A stretch of DNA of 64,000 nucleotides from Mycobacterium sp. MYCO198283. GTDB lineage: Bacteria; Actinomycetota; Actinomycetes; Mycobacteriales; Mycobacteriaceae. The stretch covers positions 232,949-296,948 of the forward strand of contig NZ_JAJQJI010000007.1 of the NCBI RefSeq assembly GCF_021213805.1, read 5' to 3'. Positions 37,635 through 47,748 of this stretch are shown in pieces. The notes under the pieces are model-generated. The model did not search any database and was not told the origin of the DNA. It saw only the letters and a list, made by a program, of their open reading frames with translations. The first letter of the stretch is position 1, and every line of letters begins with the position of its first letter. The position numbers were made by a program, and so were the translations under genes.

Positions 37635-39443
37635 CTATCCCCGTCCTGTCGCGTGGGCGGCGGCGCGTCGTTCCCGGGCGATCTGCTGCACCGCACCCAG
37701 ACCGTTGAAGGCCGGCTTGGCCATCCGCGCGGACTTCGACGCCAGGTACACCAGCGGCCAGGTCACCAGGAACACCACGACGACGTCGAGGATGGTGGTG
37801 AGGCCGAGCGTGAACGCGAAACCCTTCACCTGTCCGACGGCCAGCACGTAGAGCACCGCCGCGGCCAGGAAGCTCACCGCGTTGCCCGACATGATCGTCT
37901 TGCGGGCCCGCGCCCAGCCGCGGGGCACGGCCGACCGGAACGACCGGCCCTCGCGAATCTCGTCCTTGATGCGCTCGAAGAACACCACGAACGAGTCCGC
38001 CGTGGTGCCGATGCCGATGATGAGGCCCGCGATGCCCGCGAGATCGAGGGTGTAGCCGATCCAGCGGCCGAGCAGGATCAGGATGGCGTACACCATCGCC
38101 CCGGACGCCACCAGCGACAACGCGGTGAGGATCCCGAGCACCCGGTAGTACAGCAGCGCGTAGACCAAGACGAGCGCCAGGCCCACCGCGCCGGCGATCA
38201 GGCCGGCCTTGAGGGACGCCAGCCCCAGGGTGGCCGACACCGTTTCGGCCTCCGACGACTCGAAGGACAACGGCAGCGAGCCGTACTTCAGCACGTTGGC
38301 GAGCTCACGGGCCTCGCCGGCGGTGAACTTACCGCTGATCTGGGTCTGGCCGCCGGGGATCGGCTCCTCGATCTGCGGGGCGCTGACCACCTGCGAGTCG
38401 AGTGTGAACGCCGTCGCCGTGCCGACGTTGGCGGCGGTGAAGTCGCTCCAGGTGTCGCGGGCGGCGCCTTTGAACTCGACGCTGACGATGTTCTCGCCGG
38501 TCTGCTGGTTGGTACCGCTGGTGGCGTCGCCGATGTCCTCACCGCTGATGATCGACGGGGCGAGCGCATACACCTGGGTGCGGTCCTGCGAGCAGGTCAA
38601 CAGCGGCAGTTTGGGGTCGTCGTTGCCGGCGAGGATGTCGTTGCCGGACTTGCACTCCTCGGCCATCTTGCTCAGCACGGCGAGCTGGAGGACCGGCGGC
38701 AGCTGCGCGAGCTGCTCGACACCGGGGTTCTGGCGCCATTCCTTCGCGTAGGCGATCTCGGCGGCCTGCGCCTCTTTGGAACCCGGCACCGGCGGCGGAC
38801 CCGTCGGTTGCTGCGGCTCGCTGGGCTGCTGGCCTCCCGGTTGCGGCGCGGGAGACGGCGGTGGGGGCGACGGCGGTGCCGGTGACGGCGGCTCAGCCGG
38901 ATAGGGCCGCGGCTGCGGAGCGGGTTGCTCGGCGGGCGCGGCCGGGGTCGGTGCGGCGCCGGCCACCGGCGGCTGCCCGGGCGTGGCGCCGGGCGCGGGC
39001 TGCCCCGGCGTGGCGCCGGCACCCGCCCCGCCGAACTGCGCCGCGGCGGCCAGGATGTTGTCGACGGTCTCGACGAAGACGACCGGCCTGATGTACAGCC
39101 GTGCGGTCTGGCCGAGGTTCCGCGCTTCGTTCCCGTCGCTGCCCGGCACGGTGATCACCAGGTTGTCGCCGTCCACGACCACCTCGGAGCCGGAGACGCC
39201 GAGGCCGTCGACACGGGCGGAGATGATCTGCTGCGCCTGGTTGAGCGCCTCTTTGGTGGGCGGCGACCCGTCGGGCGTGCGCGCGGTCAAGGTGACGCGG
39301 GTGCCGCCCTGCAGGTCGATGCCGAGCTTCGGATCGGGCTTGTGATCGCCGGTGAAGAAGACCAGCACGTAGGAGACGATCAGCAGGATCAAGAAGATCG
39401 CGAGGTTCAGGGCAGGGCGCACCGGCGCCGAAGACGATGCCAC
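37635..39443 (-). CDS. secD: Protein translocase accessory subunit SecD
   Basis: The 602-residue partner of SecF. An N-terminal membrane segment ([19 protein letters not shown]) is followed by [15 protein letters not shown], the large periplasmic P1 domain and five C-terminal membrane segments with [29 protein letters not shown]. About 100 residues (roughly 145-245) in the P1 region are almost entirely Pro, Ala, Gln and Gly, a low-complexity insertion not needed for the fold. The GTG at 39441-39443 has GGAGAG upstream. It forms the yajC-secD-secF order. Confidence 0.95.
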   Translation of the reverse strand: MASSSAPVRPALNLAIFLILLIVSYVLVFFTGDHKPDPKLGIDLQGGTRVTLTARTPDGSPPTKEALNQAQQIISARVDGLGVSGSEVVVDGDNLVITVPGSDGNEARNLGQTARLYIRPVVFVETVDNILAAAAQFGGAGAGATPGQPAPGATPGQPPVAGAAPTPAAPAEQPAPQPRPYPAEPPSPAPPSPPPPSPAPQPGGQQPSEPQQPTGPPPVPGSKEAQAAEIAYAKEWRQNPGVEQLAQLPPVLQLAVLSKMAEECKSGNDILAGNDDPKLPLLTCSQDRTQVYALAPSIISGEDIGDATSGTNQQTGENIVSVEFKGAARDTWSDFTAANVGTATAFTLDSQVVSAPQIEEPIPGGQTQISGKFTAGEARELANVLKYGSLPLSFESSEAETVSATLGLASLKAGLIAGAVGLALVLVYALLYYRVLGILTALSLVASGAMVYAILILLGRWIGYTLDLAGIAGLIIGIGTTADSFVVFFERIKDEIREGRSFRSAVPRGWARARKTIMSGNAVSFLAAAVLYVLAVGQVKGFAFTLGLTTILDVVVVFLVTWPLVYLASKSARMAKPAFNGLGAVQQIARERRAAAHATGRG

Positions 39444-39518
39444 GGTCGAGATCTCTCCTTGGGTTGTCCGCCTACACCGGCAGAGGGTACGTGCCGCGGG
39501 TGGTCGCGACGCTCGCGG

Positions 39519-39848
39519 TCAGCGGCCCGTGTCGGGGGTGCTGTCGGTGTCGGTTAGCTCCGTGCCGGCCGACTCCTCGACCTCCGGCTCCGCCGGTGCG
39601 ATCTTGTCGCGGACGGCCAGCTTCATCCAGGTGGTCACCACCCCGGGCGCGATCTCCAGGTCCACGTTGTCGTCGGTGATCCCGACGATGGTCGCCTCCA
39701 GGCCGGACGTGGTGTGCACGCGGTCGCCCACGCGCAGCGATTCGTGCAGGTCGATGGTCGCCTGCATGGCCTTCTTCTGGCGGCGCGACGCGAAGAACAT
39801 GAACGCCGCCAGGATGATCAGCAGCGGCAGAAAGGTCACGATTTCCAT
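39519..39848 (-). CDS. yajC: Preprotein translocase subunit YajC
   Basis: A 109-residue single-pass protein that associates with SecDF. The N-terminal helix (IVTFLPLLIILAAFMFFASRRQKKAMQ) is followed by a small beta domain (ESLRVGDRVHTTSGLEATIVGITDDNVDLEIAPGVVTTWMKLAVRDKI) and an acidic tail. The ATG at 39846-39848 begins a likely yajC-secD-secF transcript. Confidence 0.94.
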   Translation of the reverse strand: MEIVTFLPLLIILAAFMFFASRRQKKAMQATIDLHESLRVGDRVHTTSGLEATIVGITDDNVDLEIAPGVVTTWMKLAVRDKIAPAEPEVEESAGTELTDTDSTPDTGR

Positions 39849-39943
39849 GGTGGTGAGTCTTCCGTGTGTGGTGTGCCGGCACGCCGTCGCCTCACCGGCG
39901 CCAGCCGTCGGTGCCCGGCTTCGTCAGCACCCCAGTGTGCCAC

Positions 39944-39981
39944 TGCCGCGTTGCGCGGCACCGGGCAGCGTGGCACCACGC
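39944..39981 (-). terminator. Tandem GC-rich hairpins between the repeat-tail membrane protein gene and yajC
   Basis: Two perfect hairpins stand in series: GCGTGG-CA-CCACGC (39968-39981) and TGCCGCG-TTG-CGCGGCA (39944-39960). They follow the stop of the minus-strand gene at 40039 and precede yajC. No T tract follows, which is common for mycobacterial terminators. They would isolate the secDF operon from read-through. Confidence 0.45.
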
Positions 39982-40038
39982 CACTGAGACCGCCGCATGG
40001 CACACCCCACTGCGAGGCGCCTTGGATTCAGCAGCCTC

Positions 40039-40851
40039 CTACCGGTTGCCGCGCAGGCGGCTGAGCAGGCCGGGTTTGCGCGGCTGAGTCGCCGCCGGCT
40101 GCTGGGTGAGCGGCTGCTGCTGTCCGATCGGCTGCTGCGCGACCGGCGGCTGCTGTCCGATCGGCTGCTGGGGCGGTTGCCCGACGGGCTGGTGCGCGAC
40201 GGGCTGGGGGGCGACGGGCTGGTGGGCGACGGGCTGCGACACCGGCTCCGGCGAGCCGACCGGGCGGTCGAGGCGGTCGGCTTGCCGATCGCCGAGGTGC
40301 CGGTCGCCGTCCTGGTGGTCGCGGGCGTCCACCGCCTGGTCGGCGGCCAGCCGCTCGGCGTAGCGCACGTCGCGCACCGAGCGCACCGACAGCCGCCCGA
40401 CCGCGGTGGCGCCGAGATAGATGATCAGCGCGCCGAGCCCGGAGAAGTAGACGAGGTCGAGTGCGGCGTACTCGGTGTTCGAGTCGGCCAGCGGGCGGCC
40501 GACATCGCCGATGTCGACCAGGCCGGCCAGATCCCGGCCGATCACGAACCAGGCGCCCGCCGCAACCGCCAGCCAGCCGCCGAGGATGGCCGTCGCGCGG
40601 TTGCGCGACATGACCAGCAACAGCCCACCGATGACCGTGACGACTCCGGGCAGCACTTCCAGCCACCCCCGCGCCGTCGTCCAGCGCCAGGCGTCCTCGG
40701 TGCCCCACGCGAAGTCGAAGTACGGCCCGACGAACGGAACGAGTGCGCCGATGACGCCGAGCACGATCAGCAGGAGCCCGCTGGTGGCGCCCCGGCTGCG
40801 GGGGATGCGGAGCCGCCCGCCGCTGGGTGTTGCCCGATCCGTCTTCACCAT
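40039..40851 (-). CDS. Membrane protein with Gln/Pro repeat tail, function unknown
   Basis: A 270-residue protein. Residues 20-160 hold four membrane segments (SGLLLIVLGVIGALVPFVGPY, VLPGVVTVIGGLLLVMS, AILGGWLAVAAGAWFVIG, LVYFSGLGALIIYLGATAVG). Residues 205-260 form a low-complexity tail built from units like HQPVAPQPVA and QQPIGQQPP, ending in a basic PRKPGLLSRLRGNR. The N-terminal part resembles small mycobacterial integral membrane proteins without known function. The ATG at 40849-40851 has GGAG five bases upstream. I do not recognise a specific family. Confidence 0.75.
   Translation of the reverse strand: MVKTDRATPSGGRLRIPRSRGATSGLLLIVLGVIGALVPFVGPYFDFAWGTEDAWRWTTARGWLEVLPGVVTVIGGLLLVMSRNRATAILGGWLAVAAGAWFVIGRDLAGLVDIGDVGRPLADSNTEYAALDLVYFSGLGALIIYLGATAVGRLSVRSVRDVRYAERLAADQAVDARDHQDGDRHLGDRQADRLDRPVGSPEPVSQPVAHQPVAPQPVAHQPVGQPPQQPIGQQPPVAQQPIGQQQPLTQQPAATQPRKPGLLSRLRGNR
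40107..40260. repeat. Coding tandem repeat for the Gln/Pro tail
   Basis: Degenerate units containing GACGGGCTGG and TCGGCTGCTG recur about every 15-21 bp within the gene at 40039-40851. They encode the QPVAHQPV and QQPIGQQP units. Unit number is expected to vary between strains by slippage. Confidence 0.6.
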
Positions 40852-41027
40852 GACCGCTCCTGTCGTCGACGTGTGGCGCGGAATACCCGATTTGACGGCC
40901 GAGTAACGCCGCGGTCGGGCAATATCGCGCAGACCAAGGATCGCAGCAAACGCCTCGAGCGGTTAGCATCCGGTGGTCGGCCGGGTTTTCGCCGAGTCGA
41001 CGAACTCGATCGCGAGAGGAACGCCGG
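40852..41027. promoter_or_regulatory. Divergent region upstream of the GGDEF gene
   Basis: 176 bp between two divergent start codons. On the plus strand TAGCAT (40964-40969) fits a -10 element, which would give a leader of about 50 bases with AGAGGA seven bases before the GTG at 41028. No clear -10 was found for the minus-strand gene and no operator palindrome was seen. Confidence 0.3.
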
Positions 41028-42116
41028 GTGGAGTGGATCGGCCGATGGTGGCGACGCCCGGACCATTACCGCTGGCTGTCCGACTTCCTGACCGCCCGTG
41101 GCGCGCAGCGTCTCACCCGCCGGACGGTCGCCCTGCTGACCGTGCTGCTTGGCGTCGTGCCGTTCGCGCTGCTGTTCAGCCCGGTCGGTCCGCACGGGCC
41201 AGCCGCCCGCGTGGTCTCGGTCGCGGTGACCGGCGCCTGCGTGGTGATGGCGCTGCTGTGGTGGCGCTATTGGCCGACGCACCGGCAATCGGTGCAGTAC
41301 CTGCTGATCGCGAACGCGTGCATCGTCGCGGCGGTCTGCGCCCAGCCCGATCCGTCGGTGGCCTTGGCGGGTTGCGCGGCGTTCGCGGCGCTGTGCGGCT
41401 ACGTCGGCTTCTTCCACACCGGCGCATGGCTGACGCTGACGCTGACGACGGCCCTGACGACGGCCATCGGGTGCGCGGTACGGCTCGCCGACCGGATCGG
41501 AGCGGTGGCGGCGGTCGCCGAGCTGGTCGTGGTACTCATCGCCGTCCTGGTCATCCCCTGGGCCGGTCAAGTGCTCGTCCACCTGCTGACCCGTGACGCG
41601 TCGCGCTCGGACACCGACGCGCTGACCGGGCTGCACAACCGGCGCGGGTTCACCCGCGAACTGCGGCGGCTCTTGGCCGATCCGCCCGCTGCGGCCGCGC
41701 ACCTGACGGTGGTCATGGTCGACATCGACGACTTCAAGACCGTCAACGACACCCACGGCCACGCCCGCGGCGATCGCACGCTGACCGCGGTCGCGGACAC
41801 GCTGCGCCGTCACGTCCGCCATCGGGCGGTGGTCGCGCGGTTCGGCGGCGAGGAGTTCTGCATCGCCTCGCTGTCGGAGACCGATTCGTCGCTCGCCACG
41901 GCCGAGGGGCTGCGCACCGCGATCGCCGCCGCCGTGTGGCCGGTGACCGCCAGCCTGGGCGTGGCCGCCGCGGCGCTGCCCGCCGCCGGCCTCCGCGAGC
42001 GGGAGGCGCTCGTCGGCGGGCTCATCGAGGCCGCGGACGCGTCGATGTACGAGGCGAAGCGGGCCGGCGGCAACCGGATCCGCCACGCCGGGGCGGCCCG
42101 GGTCCGAACCAGTTAG
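41028..42116 (+). CDS. GGDEF-domain membrane protein, putative diguanylate cyclase
   Basis: A 362-residue protein with about five to six membrane segments in residues 30-190, then a GGDEF domain: DALTGLHNRRGFTRELRRLL, VVMVDIDDFKTVNDTHGHARGDRTL, ARFGGEEFCIASL and MYEAKRAGGNRI. The signature is GGEEF, which is compatible with cyclase activity. The usual RxxD inhibitory site five residues before it is not present (HRAVVARFGGEEF). No PAS, GAF or EAL domain is fused. M. tuberculosis carries different genes between secDF and ruvB, so this is a species-group addition. The start is GTG 41028. Confidence 0.9.
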   Translation: MEWIGRWWRRPDHYRWLSDFLTARGAQRLTRRTVALLTVLLGVVPFALLFSPVGPHGPAARVVSVAVTGACVVMALLWWRYWPTHRQSVQYLLIANACIVAAVCAQPDPSVALAGCAAFAALCGYVGFFHTGAWLTLTLTTALTTAIGCAVRLADRIGAVAAVAELVVVLIAVLVIPWAGQVLVHLLTRDASRSDTDALTGLHNRRGFTRELRRLLADPPAAAAHLTVVMVDIDDFKTVNDTHGHARGDRTLTAVADTLRRHVRHRAVVARFGGEEFCIASLSETDSSLATAEGLRTAIAAAVWPVTASLGVAAAALPAAGLREREALVGGLIEAADASMYEAKRAGGNRIRHAGAARVRTS

Positions 42117-42147
42117 ACGCGTCGGGACGCCCGGCCTGCGCGTCTCG

Positions 42148-43206
42148 TCAGTCGAACAGCCCGGGTTGGCCGATGCCGGTGGGCGGCGTCATACCCAGAT
42201 GCGTCCAGGCCGCTGCGGTGGCCACTCGGCCGCGCGGTGTGCGCGCGATCATGCCGGCGCGCACCAGGAACGGCTCGCAGACCTCCTCCACGGTGGCCGC
42301 CTCCTCGCCCACCGCGACCGCCAGCGTCGACACCCCGACCGGTCCGCCGCCGAAGCTGCGGGTGAGCGCGCCGAGCACCGCCCGGTCGAGCCGGTCCAGG
42401 CCGAGTTCGTCGACGTCGTAGACCTCGAGCGCCGCCTTCGCGACGTCGCGGGTGATCACGCCGTCGGCGCGCACCTCGGCGTAGTCGCGGACCCGCCGTA
42501 GCAGCCGGTTCGCGATGCGCGGCGTGCCCCGCGAGCGACGGGCGATCTCCGCGGCCGCGTCACTGCCCAGCGCGATGCCGAGGATGCCCGCCGAGCGGGT
42601 GAGCACGCGTTCCAGGTCGGCGGGTTCGTAGAAGTCCATGTGGGCGGTGAACCCGAAGCGGTCGCGCAGCGGGCCGGTCAGCGCCCCGGACCGCGTCGTC
42701 GCTCCGACCAGCGTGAACGGCGCGACCTCCAGCGGGATCGAGGTGGCGCCGGGTCCCTTCCCGACCACCACGTCGACGCGGAAGTCCTCCATCGCCAGGT
42801 AGAGCATCTCCTCGGCCGGCCGGGCGATGCGGTGGATCTCGTCGATGAACAGCACGTCGCCCTCGACGAGGTTCGACAGCATCGCGGCCAGGTCGCCGGC
42901 GCGCTCGAGCGCGGGCCCCGACGTCAACCGCAGCGACGAGCCGAGCTCCGCGGCGATGATCATGGCGAGCGACGTCTTGCCCAGCCCGGGCGGTCCCGAC
43001 AGCAGGATGTGATCGGGTGTGCCGCCGCGGTTCTTGGCGCCCTCGATGACGAGTTGGAGCTGTTCGCGGACGCGGGCCTGCCCGATGAACTCGCCCAGCG
43101 AGCGGGGGCGCAGGCTGGCGTCGATGTCGCCCTCGCCGACGGTGAGCGCGGGTGACATCTCCCGGTCGTCGGGCTCGTCGGCGCCGTCGGCGGCGAAGCG
43201 CCCCAT
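42148..43206 (-). CDS. ruvB: Holliday junction branch migration ATPase RuvB
   Basis: Hexameric motor that drives branch migration with RuvA. The 352 residues have [22 protein letters not shown], Walker [15 protein letters not shown], Walker [12 protein letters not shown], the sensor [17 protein letters not shown] and a winged-helix C-terminus ([23 protein letters not shown]). The ATG at 43204-43206 directly abuts the ruvA stop. It is the last gene of ruvC-ruvA-ruvB. Confidence 0.97.
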   Translation of the reverse strand: MGRFAADGADEPDDREMSPALTVGEGDIDASLRPRSLGEFIGQARVREQLQLVIEGAKNRGGTPDHILLSGPPGLGKTSLAMIIAAELGSSLRLTSGPALERAGDLAAMLSNLVEGDVLFIDEIHRIARPAEEMLYLAMEDFRVDVVVGKGPGATSIPLEVAPFTLVGATTRSGALTGPLRDRFGFTAHMDFYEPADLERVLTRSAGILGIALGSDAAAEIARRSRGTPRIANRLLRRVRDYAEVRADGVITRDVAKAALEVYDVDELGLDRLDRAVLGALTRSFGGGPVGVSTLAVAVGEEAATVEEVCEPFLVRAGMIARTPRGRVATAAAWTHLGMTPPTGIGQPGLFD

Positions 43207-43797
43207 CTAGCGCTTCCCCAGCAGCGAGAGCGCCGCGCGCAGCGCCGTCGACGTGGTGGCGGCCGGGTCGTCGGCCAGCACCTTGTCGCAGGCCTCCTCG
43301 GCCTGCTTGACCGGGAAGCCCAGCCCCACCAGCGCTTCCACCACCGGCCCCCGCACCGCGGGCGCTCCCGTCACCGGTGTCCCCGACGCGGCGGCGACCG
43401 CGCCGATCTTGTCGCGCAGCTCCAGCACCAGCCGTTCGGCGCCGCGCTTGCCGATGCCGGGCACCCGTGTCAGCGCGGTCACGTCACCGTCGGCCAGCGC
43501 CTGGCGAAGCGTCGGCGCGTCGTGCACCGCCAGCGTGGCGAGTGCGATCTTCGGGCCGATGCCCGACACCGACAGCAGCGTGGTGAACAGGTCGCGCGCC
43601 TCGCCGTCGCCGAAGCCGTAGAGCGTCATCGAGTCCTCACGCACGATCATCGCGGTGATCAGCCGCGCCTCGCTCCCCCGCTTCAGTGTGGCGAGCGTCG
43701 CCGGCGTGGCCATCACCTTGTAGCCGACGCCGGCCGCCTCGATGACGGCGTGGTCGAGCGCGATGTCGATCACCTCGCCGCGGACCGCCGCGATCAC
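43207..43797 (-). CDS. ruvA: Holliday junction DNA-binding protein RuvA
   Basis: A 196-residue protein that binds the four-way junction and loads RuvB. The OB-fold N-terminus ([29 protein letters not shown]) is followed by two helix-hairpin-helix motifs ([35 protein letters not shown]) and the C-terminal RuvB-contacting domain ([22 protein letters not shown]). The GTG at 43795-43797 shares GTGA with the ruvC stop. Confidence 0.96.
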   Translation of the reverse strand: MIAAVRGEVIDIALDHAVIEAAGVGYKVMATPATLATLKRGSEARLITAMIVREDSMTLYGFGDGEARDLFTTLLSVSGIGPKIALATLAVHDAPTLRQALADGDVTALTRVPGIGKRGAERLVLELRDKIGAVAAASGTPVTGAPAVRGPVVEALVGLGFPVKQAEEACDKVLADDPAATTSTALRAALSLLGKR

Positions 43798-44348
43798 CTG
43801 GCGGCCCTCACCCGCGCGGCGAACGTGCGGCGCTGCTCGGCCGCGAGCGCCTCGGCGGCCGCCATGCGGGCCAGCATCGGGGCGCGCCAGCAGTGGCAGA
43901 TCGCCAGCGCCAGCGCGTCGGCGGCGTCGGCGGGCGTCGGCTTGGCCTGCAGCGCGAGGATCCGCGTGACCATCTCGGTGACCTGCGCCTTACCGGCGCG
44001 GCCGTTGCCGGTCACCGCCGCCTTGACCTCGCTGGGCGTGTGGAAGTGGACGTCGATGCGCCGCCGGGCCGCCGCGAGCGCGATCACGCCGCCGGCCTGC
44101 GCGGTGCCCATCGCGGTGGACGCGTTGTGGTTGGAGAACACCCGCTCGATCGCCAGCACGTCGGGCACGTGGGTGTCGAGCCAGTGCTCGACGGTGTCGC
44201 TGATGGCCAGCAGCCGCTCCGCGAGCGGGGTGTCGGCGGGCGTGCGCACCACGTCGACGTCCAGCGCGACGACCGTGCGGCCGGAGCCGCCCTCGACGAC
44301 GGAGAGACCGCATCGCGTCAAGCCGGGGTCGACGCCCATCACCCGCAC
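43794..44348 (-). CDS. ruvC: Holliday junction resolvase RuvC
   Basis: RNase H-fold endonuclease of 184 residues. The four acidic active-site positions are visible: Asp in [12 protein letters not shown], Glu in [15 protein letters not shown], and the acidic pair region near [15 protein letters not shown]. The GTG at 44346-44348 gives VRVMGVDPG as in other mycobacteria. It heads ruvC-ruvA-ruvB and follows yebC by 89 bp, close to the usual order. Confidence 0.95.
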   Translation of the reverse strand: MRVMGVDPGLTRCGLSVVEGGSGRTVVALDVDVVRTPADTPLAERLLAISDTVEHWLDTHVPDVLAIERVFSNHNASTAMGTAQAGGVIALAAARRRIDVHFHTPSEVKAAVTGNGRAGKAQVTEMVTRILALQAKPTPADAADALALAICHCWRAPMLARMAAAEALAAEQRRTFAARVRAAR

Positions 44349-44437
44349 GCCCAGCTCCTTTGCGCTAGAACAACAGTTCGAGAGCCTAGCGGCAGTGGGC
44401 GCCCGGGACCGTCGGACACGCCGGGACGTCTCGCGGT

Positions 44438-45190
44438 TCAGGCGTCGAGCTGCGCCAGGACGTCGTCGGGGATGTCGGCGTTGGTGTAGACGTCCTGCAC
44501 GTCGTCGCTGTCCTCCAGCGCGTCGACGAGCTTCATGATCTTGCGGGCGCCGTCGGCGTCGAGCGGCACGGTGACCGACGGCTGGAAGCCCGCCTCCGCC
44601 GATTCGTAGTCGATGCCGGCGTCCTGCAGTGCGGTGCGCACGGCCACCAGATCGCCGGGCTCGCAGAGGATTTCGAAGCTGTCACCGAGATCGGTGACGT
44701 CCTCCGCGCCGGCGTCGAGCACCGCGGCGAGCACGTCGTCCTCGGTGAGGCCGTTCTTGTCGAGCGTGATGACGCCCTTGCGGGAGAACAGGTAGGACAC
44801 CGAGCCGGGATCGGCCATGTTGCCGCCGTTGCGGGTCATCGCGACACGGACCTCGCCCGCGGCCCGGTTGCGGTTGTCGGTGAGGCATTCGATGAGCACC
44901 GCGACCCCGTTGGGGCCATAGCCCTCGTAGGTGATGGTCTGCCAATCGGCGCCGCCGGCCTCCTCACCGGCGCCGCGCTTGCGCGCCCGCTCGATGTTGT
45001 CGTTGGGCACCGAGTTCTTCTTCGCCTTTTGGATGGCGTCGTAGAGCGTCGGGTTGCCGGCCGGATCGCCCCCGCCGACGCGCGCGGCGACCTCCACGTT
45101 CTTGATCAGCTTGGCGAAGTTCTTGCCGCGGCGGGCATCGATGATCGCCTTCTTGTGCTTCGTGGTCGCCCACTTGGAATGGCCGCTCAT
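44438..45190 (-). CDS. yebC: YebC/PmpR-family protein
   Basis: A 250-residue protein with the family start [35 protein letters not shown] and [28 protein letters not shown]. Older literature calls the family transcriptional regulators. More recent work on some members supports a role in resolving ribosome stalling at proline-rich sites, related in effect to EF-P. Either is compatible with the sequence. It lies between pdxT and ruvC. Confidence 0.93.
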   Translation of the reverse strand: MSGHSKWATTKHKKAIIDARRGKNFAKLIKNVEVAARVGGGDPAGNPTLYDAIQKAKKNSVPNDNIERARKRGAGEEAGGADWQTITYEGYGPNGVAVLIECLTDNRNRAAGEVRVAMTRNGGNMADPGSVSYLFSRKGVITLDKNGLTEDDVLAAVLDAGAEDVTDLGDSFEILCEPGDLVAVRTALQDAGIDYESAEAGFQPSVTVPLDADGARKIMKLVDALEDSDDVQDVYTNADIPDDVLAQLDA

Positions 45191-45302
45191 CGGGCACTAC
45201 CTCGCTCTGGTCGGTCGCTGTCGGTTCGGTGGCAACCCGGCGATTCTACGTGGCGAACTCCGGCCGGCGTCGGCGCCGCAACCGGTCGGTGGCCGCCCGC
45301 TG

Positions 45303-45905
45303 CTACCCGCGCTCCCCCGCCTCGCGGACCATGTCGACGAACAGGGCGTGCACCCGCCGGTCGCCGGTCACCTCCGGGTGGAAGGCGGTGGCGAGCAGCG
45401 CGCCCTGCCGCACGGCGACCGCATGGTCGTGGGCGCTCGCCAGCACCTCGACGCCCGGGCCGGCGCGCTCCACCCACGGCGCCCGGATGAACACCGCGTG
45501 CACCGGCTCGTCGAGCCCGGCGAAGTCGATGTCGCCTTCGAACGAGTCGACCTGGCGCCCGAAGGCGTTGCGCCGCACCGTCATGTCGATCGCGCGCAGC
45601 GGCGTGGCCTGCCGGCCGGCGGCGCCGGCGTCGAGGATCTCCGAGGCCAGCAGGATCATGCCCGCGCAGGAACCGTAGGCGGGCATGCCGTCGGCGAGCC
45701 GGGCGCGCAGCGGTTCGGCCAGCTCGAATTCGCGCAGCAGCAGGCTCATGGCGGTGGATTCGCCGCCGGGGATGACGAGCCCGTCGACGCTGTCGAGCTC
45801 GCGGCGCCGGCGCACGGTCACCGGCTCGGCGCCGGCGGCCTCGAGCGCGGCGCAGTGCTCGCGGGTGTCGCCCTGCAGCGCGAGCACGCCGACGCGGACG
45901 GTCAC
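45303..45905 (-). CDS. pdxT: Pyridoxal 5'-phosphate synthase glutaminase subunit PdxT
   Basis: A class I glutaminase that feeds ammonia to PdxS. The 200 residues carry [29 protein letters not shown], the nucleophile in [11 protein letters not shown] and the His/Glu pair in [10 protein letters not shown]. The GTG at 45903-45905 shares GTGA with the tesB stop. PdxS is encoded two genes upstream, with tesB between. Confidence 0.95.
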   Translation of the reverse strand: MTVRVGVLALQGDTREHCAALEAAGAEPVTVRRRRELDSVDGLVIPGGESTAMSLLLREFELAEPLRARLADGMPAYGSCAGMILLASEILDAGAAGRQATPLRAIDMTVRRNAFGRQVDSFEGDIDFAGLDEPVHAVFIRAPWVERAGPGVEVLASAHDHAVAVRQGALLATAFHPEVTGDRRVHALFVDMVREAGERG

Positions 45906-46741
45906 GACCGCGACGGCCGCTGGTAGCGGGTCAGCCCCTCCTGCATGACCGCGGCCACCATCTCGCCGTACCGGTTGAAGATCTTGCCTTGGGTCAGTGC
46001 GCGCCCGCCGCACGCCGACGGCGACGACTGGTCGTAGAGCAGCCACTCGTCGGCACGGAACGGGCGCATGAACCACATGGCGTGGTCGAGCGACGCGACC
46101 TGCAGGTGCTTGCGTTCCTCGCGGTGGTGCACCTGCGCCGAGCCGAGCAGCGTCAGGTCGCTCATGTAGGCCAGCGCGCAGATGTGCAGCACCCGGTCGT
46201 CGGGCAGCGGATCGCGGTGGCGGAACCACACCTGCTGCTGCGACGCCTTGCCGGGCAGCCGCTCGATCCGGTCCTGCGGGACGATCCGCACGTCCCACTC
46301 CGCGAACTGCGCGAAGCTGGCGTCGTCGAAGACCCGGCTGCTGGATCTGAAGTCGGGGATGTCGTCGGGCGGCGGCGCGGCGGGCATCGCGTCCTGGTGC
46401 TCGATGCCGCTCTGGTCGGTCTGGAACGACGCCGACATCGAGAAGATCGTCTCGCCGTGCTGGATGGCGCTCACCCGCCGGGTGACGAAGGACCCGCCGT
46501 CACGGATGCGTTCGACGGTGTAGATGGTGGGGTTCTTCGCGTCGCCCGGCCGCAGGAAGTAGCCGTGCAGTGAGTGCACCTCGAACCTGCTGTCGACGGT
46601 GCGGACCGCCGACACCAGCGACTGCCCCGCCACATGACCGCCGAACGTGCGCTGCCAGTCGCTGGACTCGGCGGAGAACACCCGGCCGCGGTAGATGTTG
46701 ACCTCGAGCTGCTCGAGGTCGAGGATCTCTTCGATCGCCAT
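45902..46741 (-). CDS. tesB: Acyl-CoA thioesterase II (TesB2-like)
   Basis: A 279-residue double hotdog thioesterase hydrolysing acyl-CoA. Characteristic segments are [75 protein letters not shown], and the second-domain [35 protein letters not shown]. It sits inside the pdxS-pdxT gene pair, as in M. tuberculosis (Rv2605c). A functional link with vitamin B6 synthesis is not apparent. Confidence 0.92.
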   Translation of the reverse strand: MAIEEILDLEQLEVNIYRGRVFSAESSDWQRTFGGHVAGQSLVSAVRTVDSRFEVHSLHGYFLRPGDAKNPTIYTVERIRDGGSFVTRRVSAIQHGETIFSMSASFQTDQSGIEHQDAMPAAPPPDDIPDFRSSSRVFDDASFAQFAEWDVRIVPQDRIERLPGKASQQQVWFRHRDPLPDDRVLHICALAYMSDLTLLGSAQVHHREERKHLQVASLDHAMWFMRPFRADEWLLYDQSSPSACGGRALTQGKIFNRYGEMVAAVMQEGLTRYQRPSRS

Positions 46742-46768
46742 GGACGCCTGTGTCTCCCGTCGCCCCGG

Positions 46769-47686
46769 CTACCAGCCGCGCTCGGCGAGCCGGTGAGGCT
46801 GCGCGATCTCCTCGACGTTGATGCCGACCATCGCCTCACCGAGCCCGCGGGACACCTTGGCGAGTACGTCGGGATCGTCGTAGAACGTGGTGGCCTTGAC
46901 GATGGCGGCGGCGCGCTGCGCCGGATTGCCGGACTTGAAGATGCCCGAGCCGACGAACACTCCCTCGGCGCCGAGCTGCATCATCATCGCCGCGTCGGCC
47001 GGGGTGGCGATGCCGCCCGCGGTGAACAGCGTGACCGGCAGCTTGCCCGCCCGCGCCACCTCGGCGACCAGCTCGTACGGCGCCTGCAGCTCCTTGGCGG
47101 CGACGTAGAGCTCGTCCTCCGACAGCGAGGTGAGCCGGCGGATCTCGCCGCCGATCGCGCGCATGTGGGTGGTGGCGTTGGAGACGTCGCCGGTGCCGGC
47201 CTCGCCCTTCGACCGGATCATCGCCGCGCCCTCGGTGATGCGCCGCAGCGCCTCGCCGAGGTTGGTGGCGCCGCACACGAACGGCACGGTGAAGCGCCAC
47301 TTGTCGATGTGGTGGGTGTAGTCGGCGGGTGTGAGCACCTCCGACTCGTCGATGTAGTCGACCCCGAGGCTCTGCAGGATCTGCGCCTCGACGAAGTGCC
47401 CGATGCGCACCTTCGCCATCACCGGGATGGTGACCGCGGAGATGATGCTCTCGATCATGTCGGGGTCGCTCATCCGCGAGACCCCGCCTTGCGCCCGGAT
47501 GTCGGCGGGCACGCGTTCCAGCGCCATGACCGCCACGGCGCCCGCGCCCTCGGCGATGCGGGCCTGCTCCGGGGTGACGACGTCCATGATGACGCCGCCC
47601 TTGAGCATCTCCGCCATCCCGCGCTTGACGCGCGCCGTCCCGGTCTGCCCGCTGGCCCCGTTGCTAGCCGCCGTGTCCACTGCCAT
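46769..47686 (-). CDS. pdxS: Pyridoxal 5'-phosphate synthase lyase subunit PdxS
   Basis: The dodecameric synthase subunit combining ribose 5-phosphate, glyceraldehyde 3-phosphate and ammonia into PLP. The 305 residues show [82 protein letters not shown], and [33 protein letters not shown]. The ATG at 47684-47686 has AGGGA six bases upstream. The frame stays open for 22 more codons with no supporting features, so I left them out. Confidence 0.96.
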   Translation of the reverse strand: MAVDTAASNGASGQTGTARVKRGMAEMLKGGVIMDVVTPEQARIAEGAGAVAVMALERVPADIRAQGGVSRMSDPDMIESIISAVTIPVMAKVRIGHFVEAQILQSLGVDYIDESEVLTPADYTHHIDKWRFTVPFVCGATNLGEALRRITEGAAMIRSKGEAGTGDVSNATTHMRAIGGEIRRLTSLSEDELYVAAKELQAPYELVAEVARAGKLPVTLFTAGGIATPADAAMMMQLGAEGVFVGSGIFKSGNPAQRAAAIVKATTFYDDPDVLAKVSRGLGEAMVGINVEEIAQPHRLAERGW

Positions 47687-47748
47687 CACTCGTCCCTTTG
47701 CTCCTCGACCGATCCAGTCTAGAGGTGGGCCAACAGCGCTTTTCGCCG

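Noticed and set aside
35013..38885. A 1290-codon open frame on the plus strand
   Set aside because: Antisense to the lipoprotein, secF and secD genes, all of which are clear; its composition is that of a GC-skewed shadow frame.
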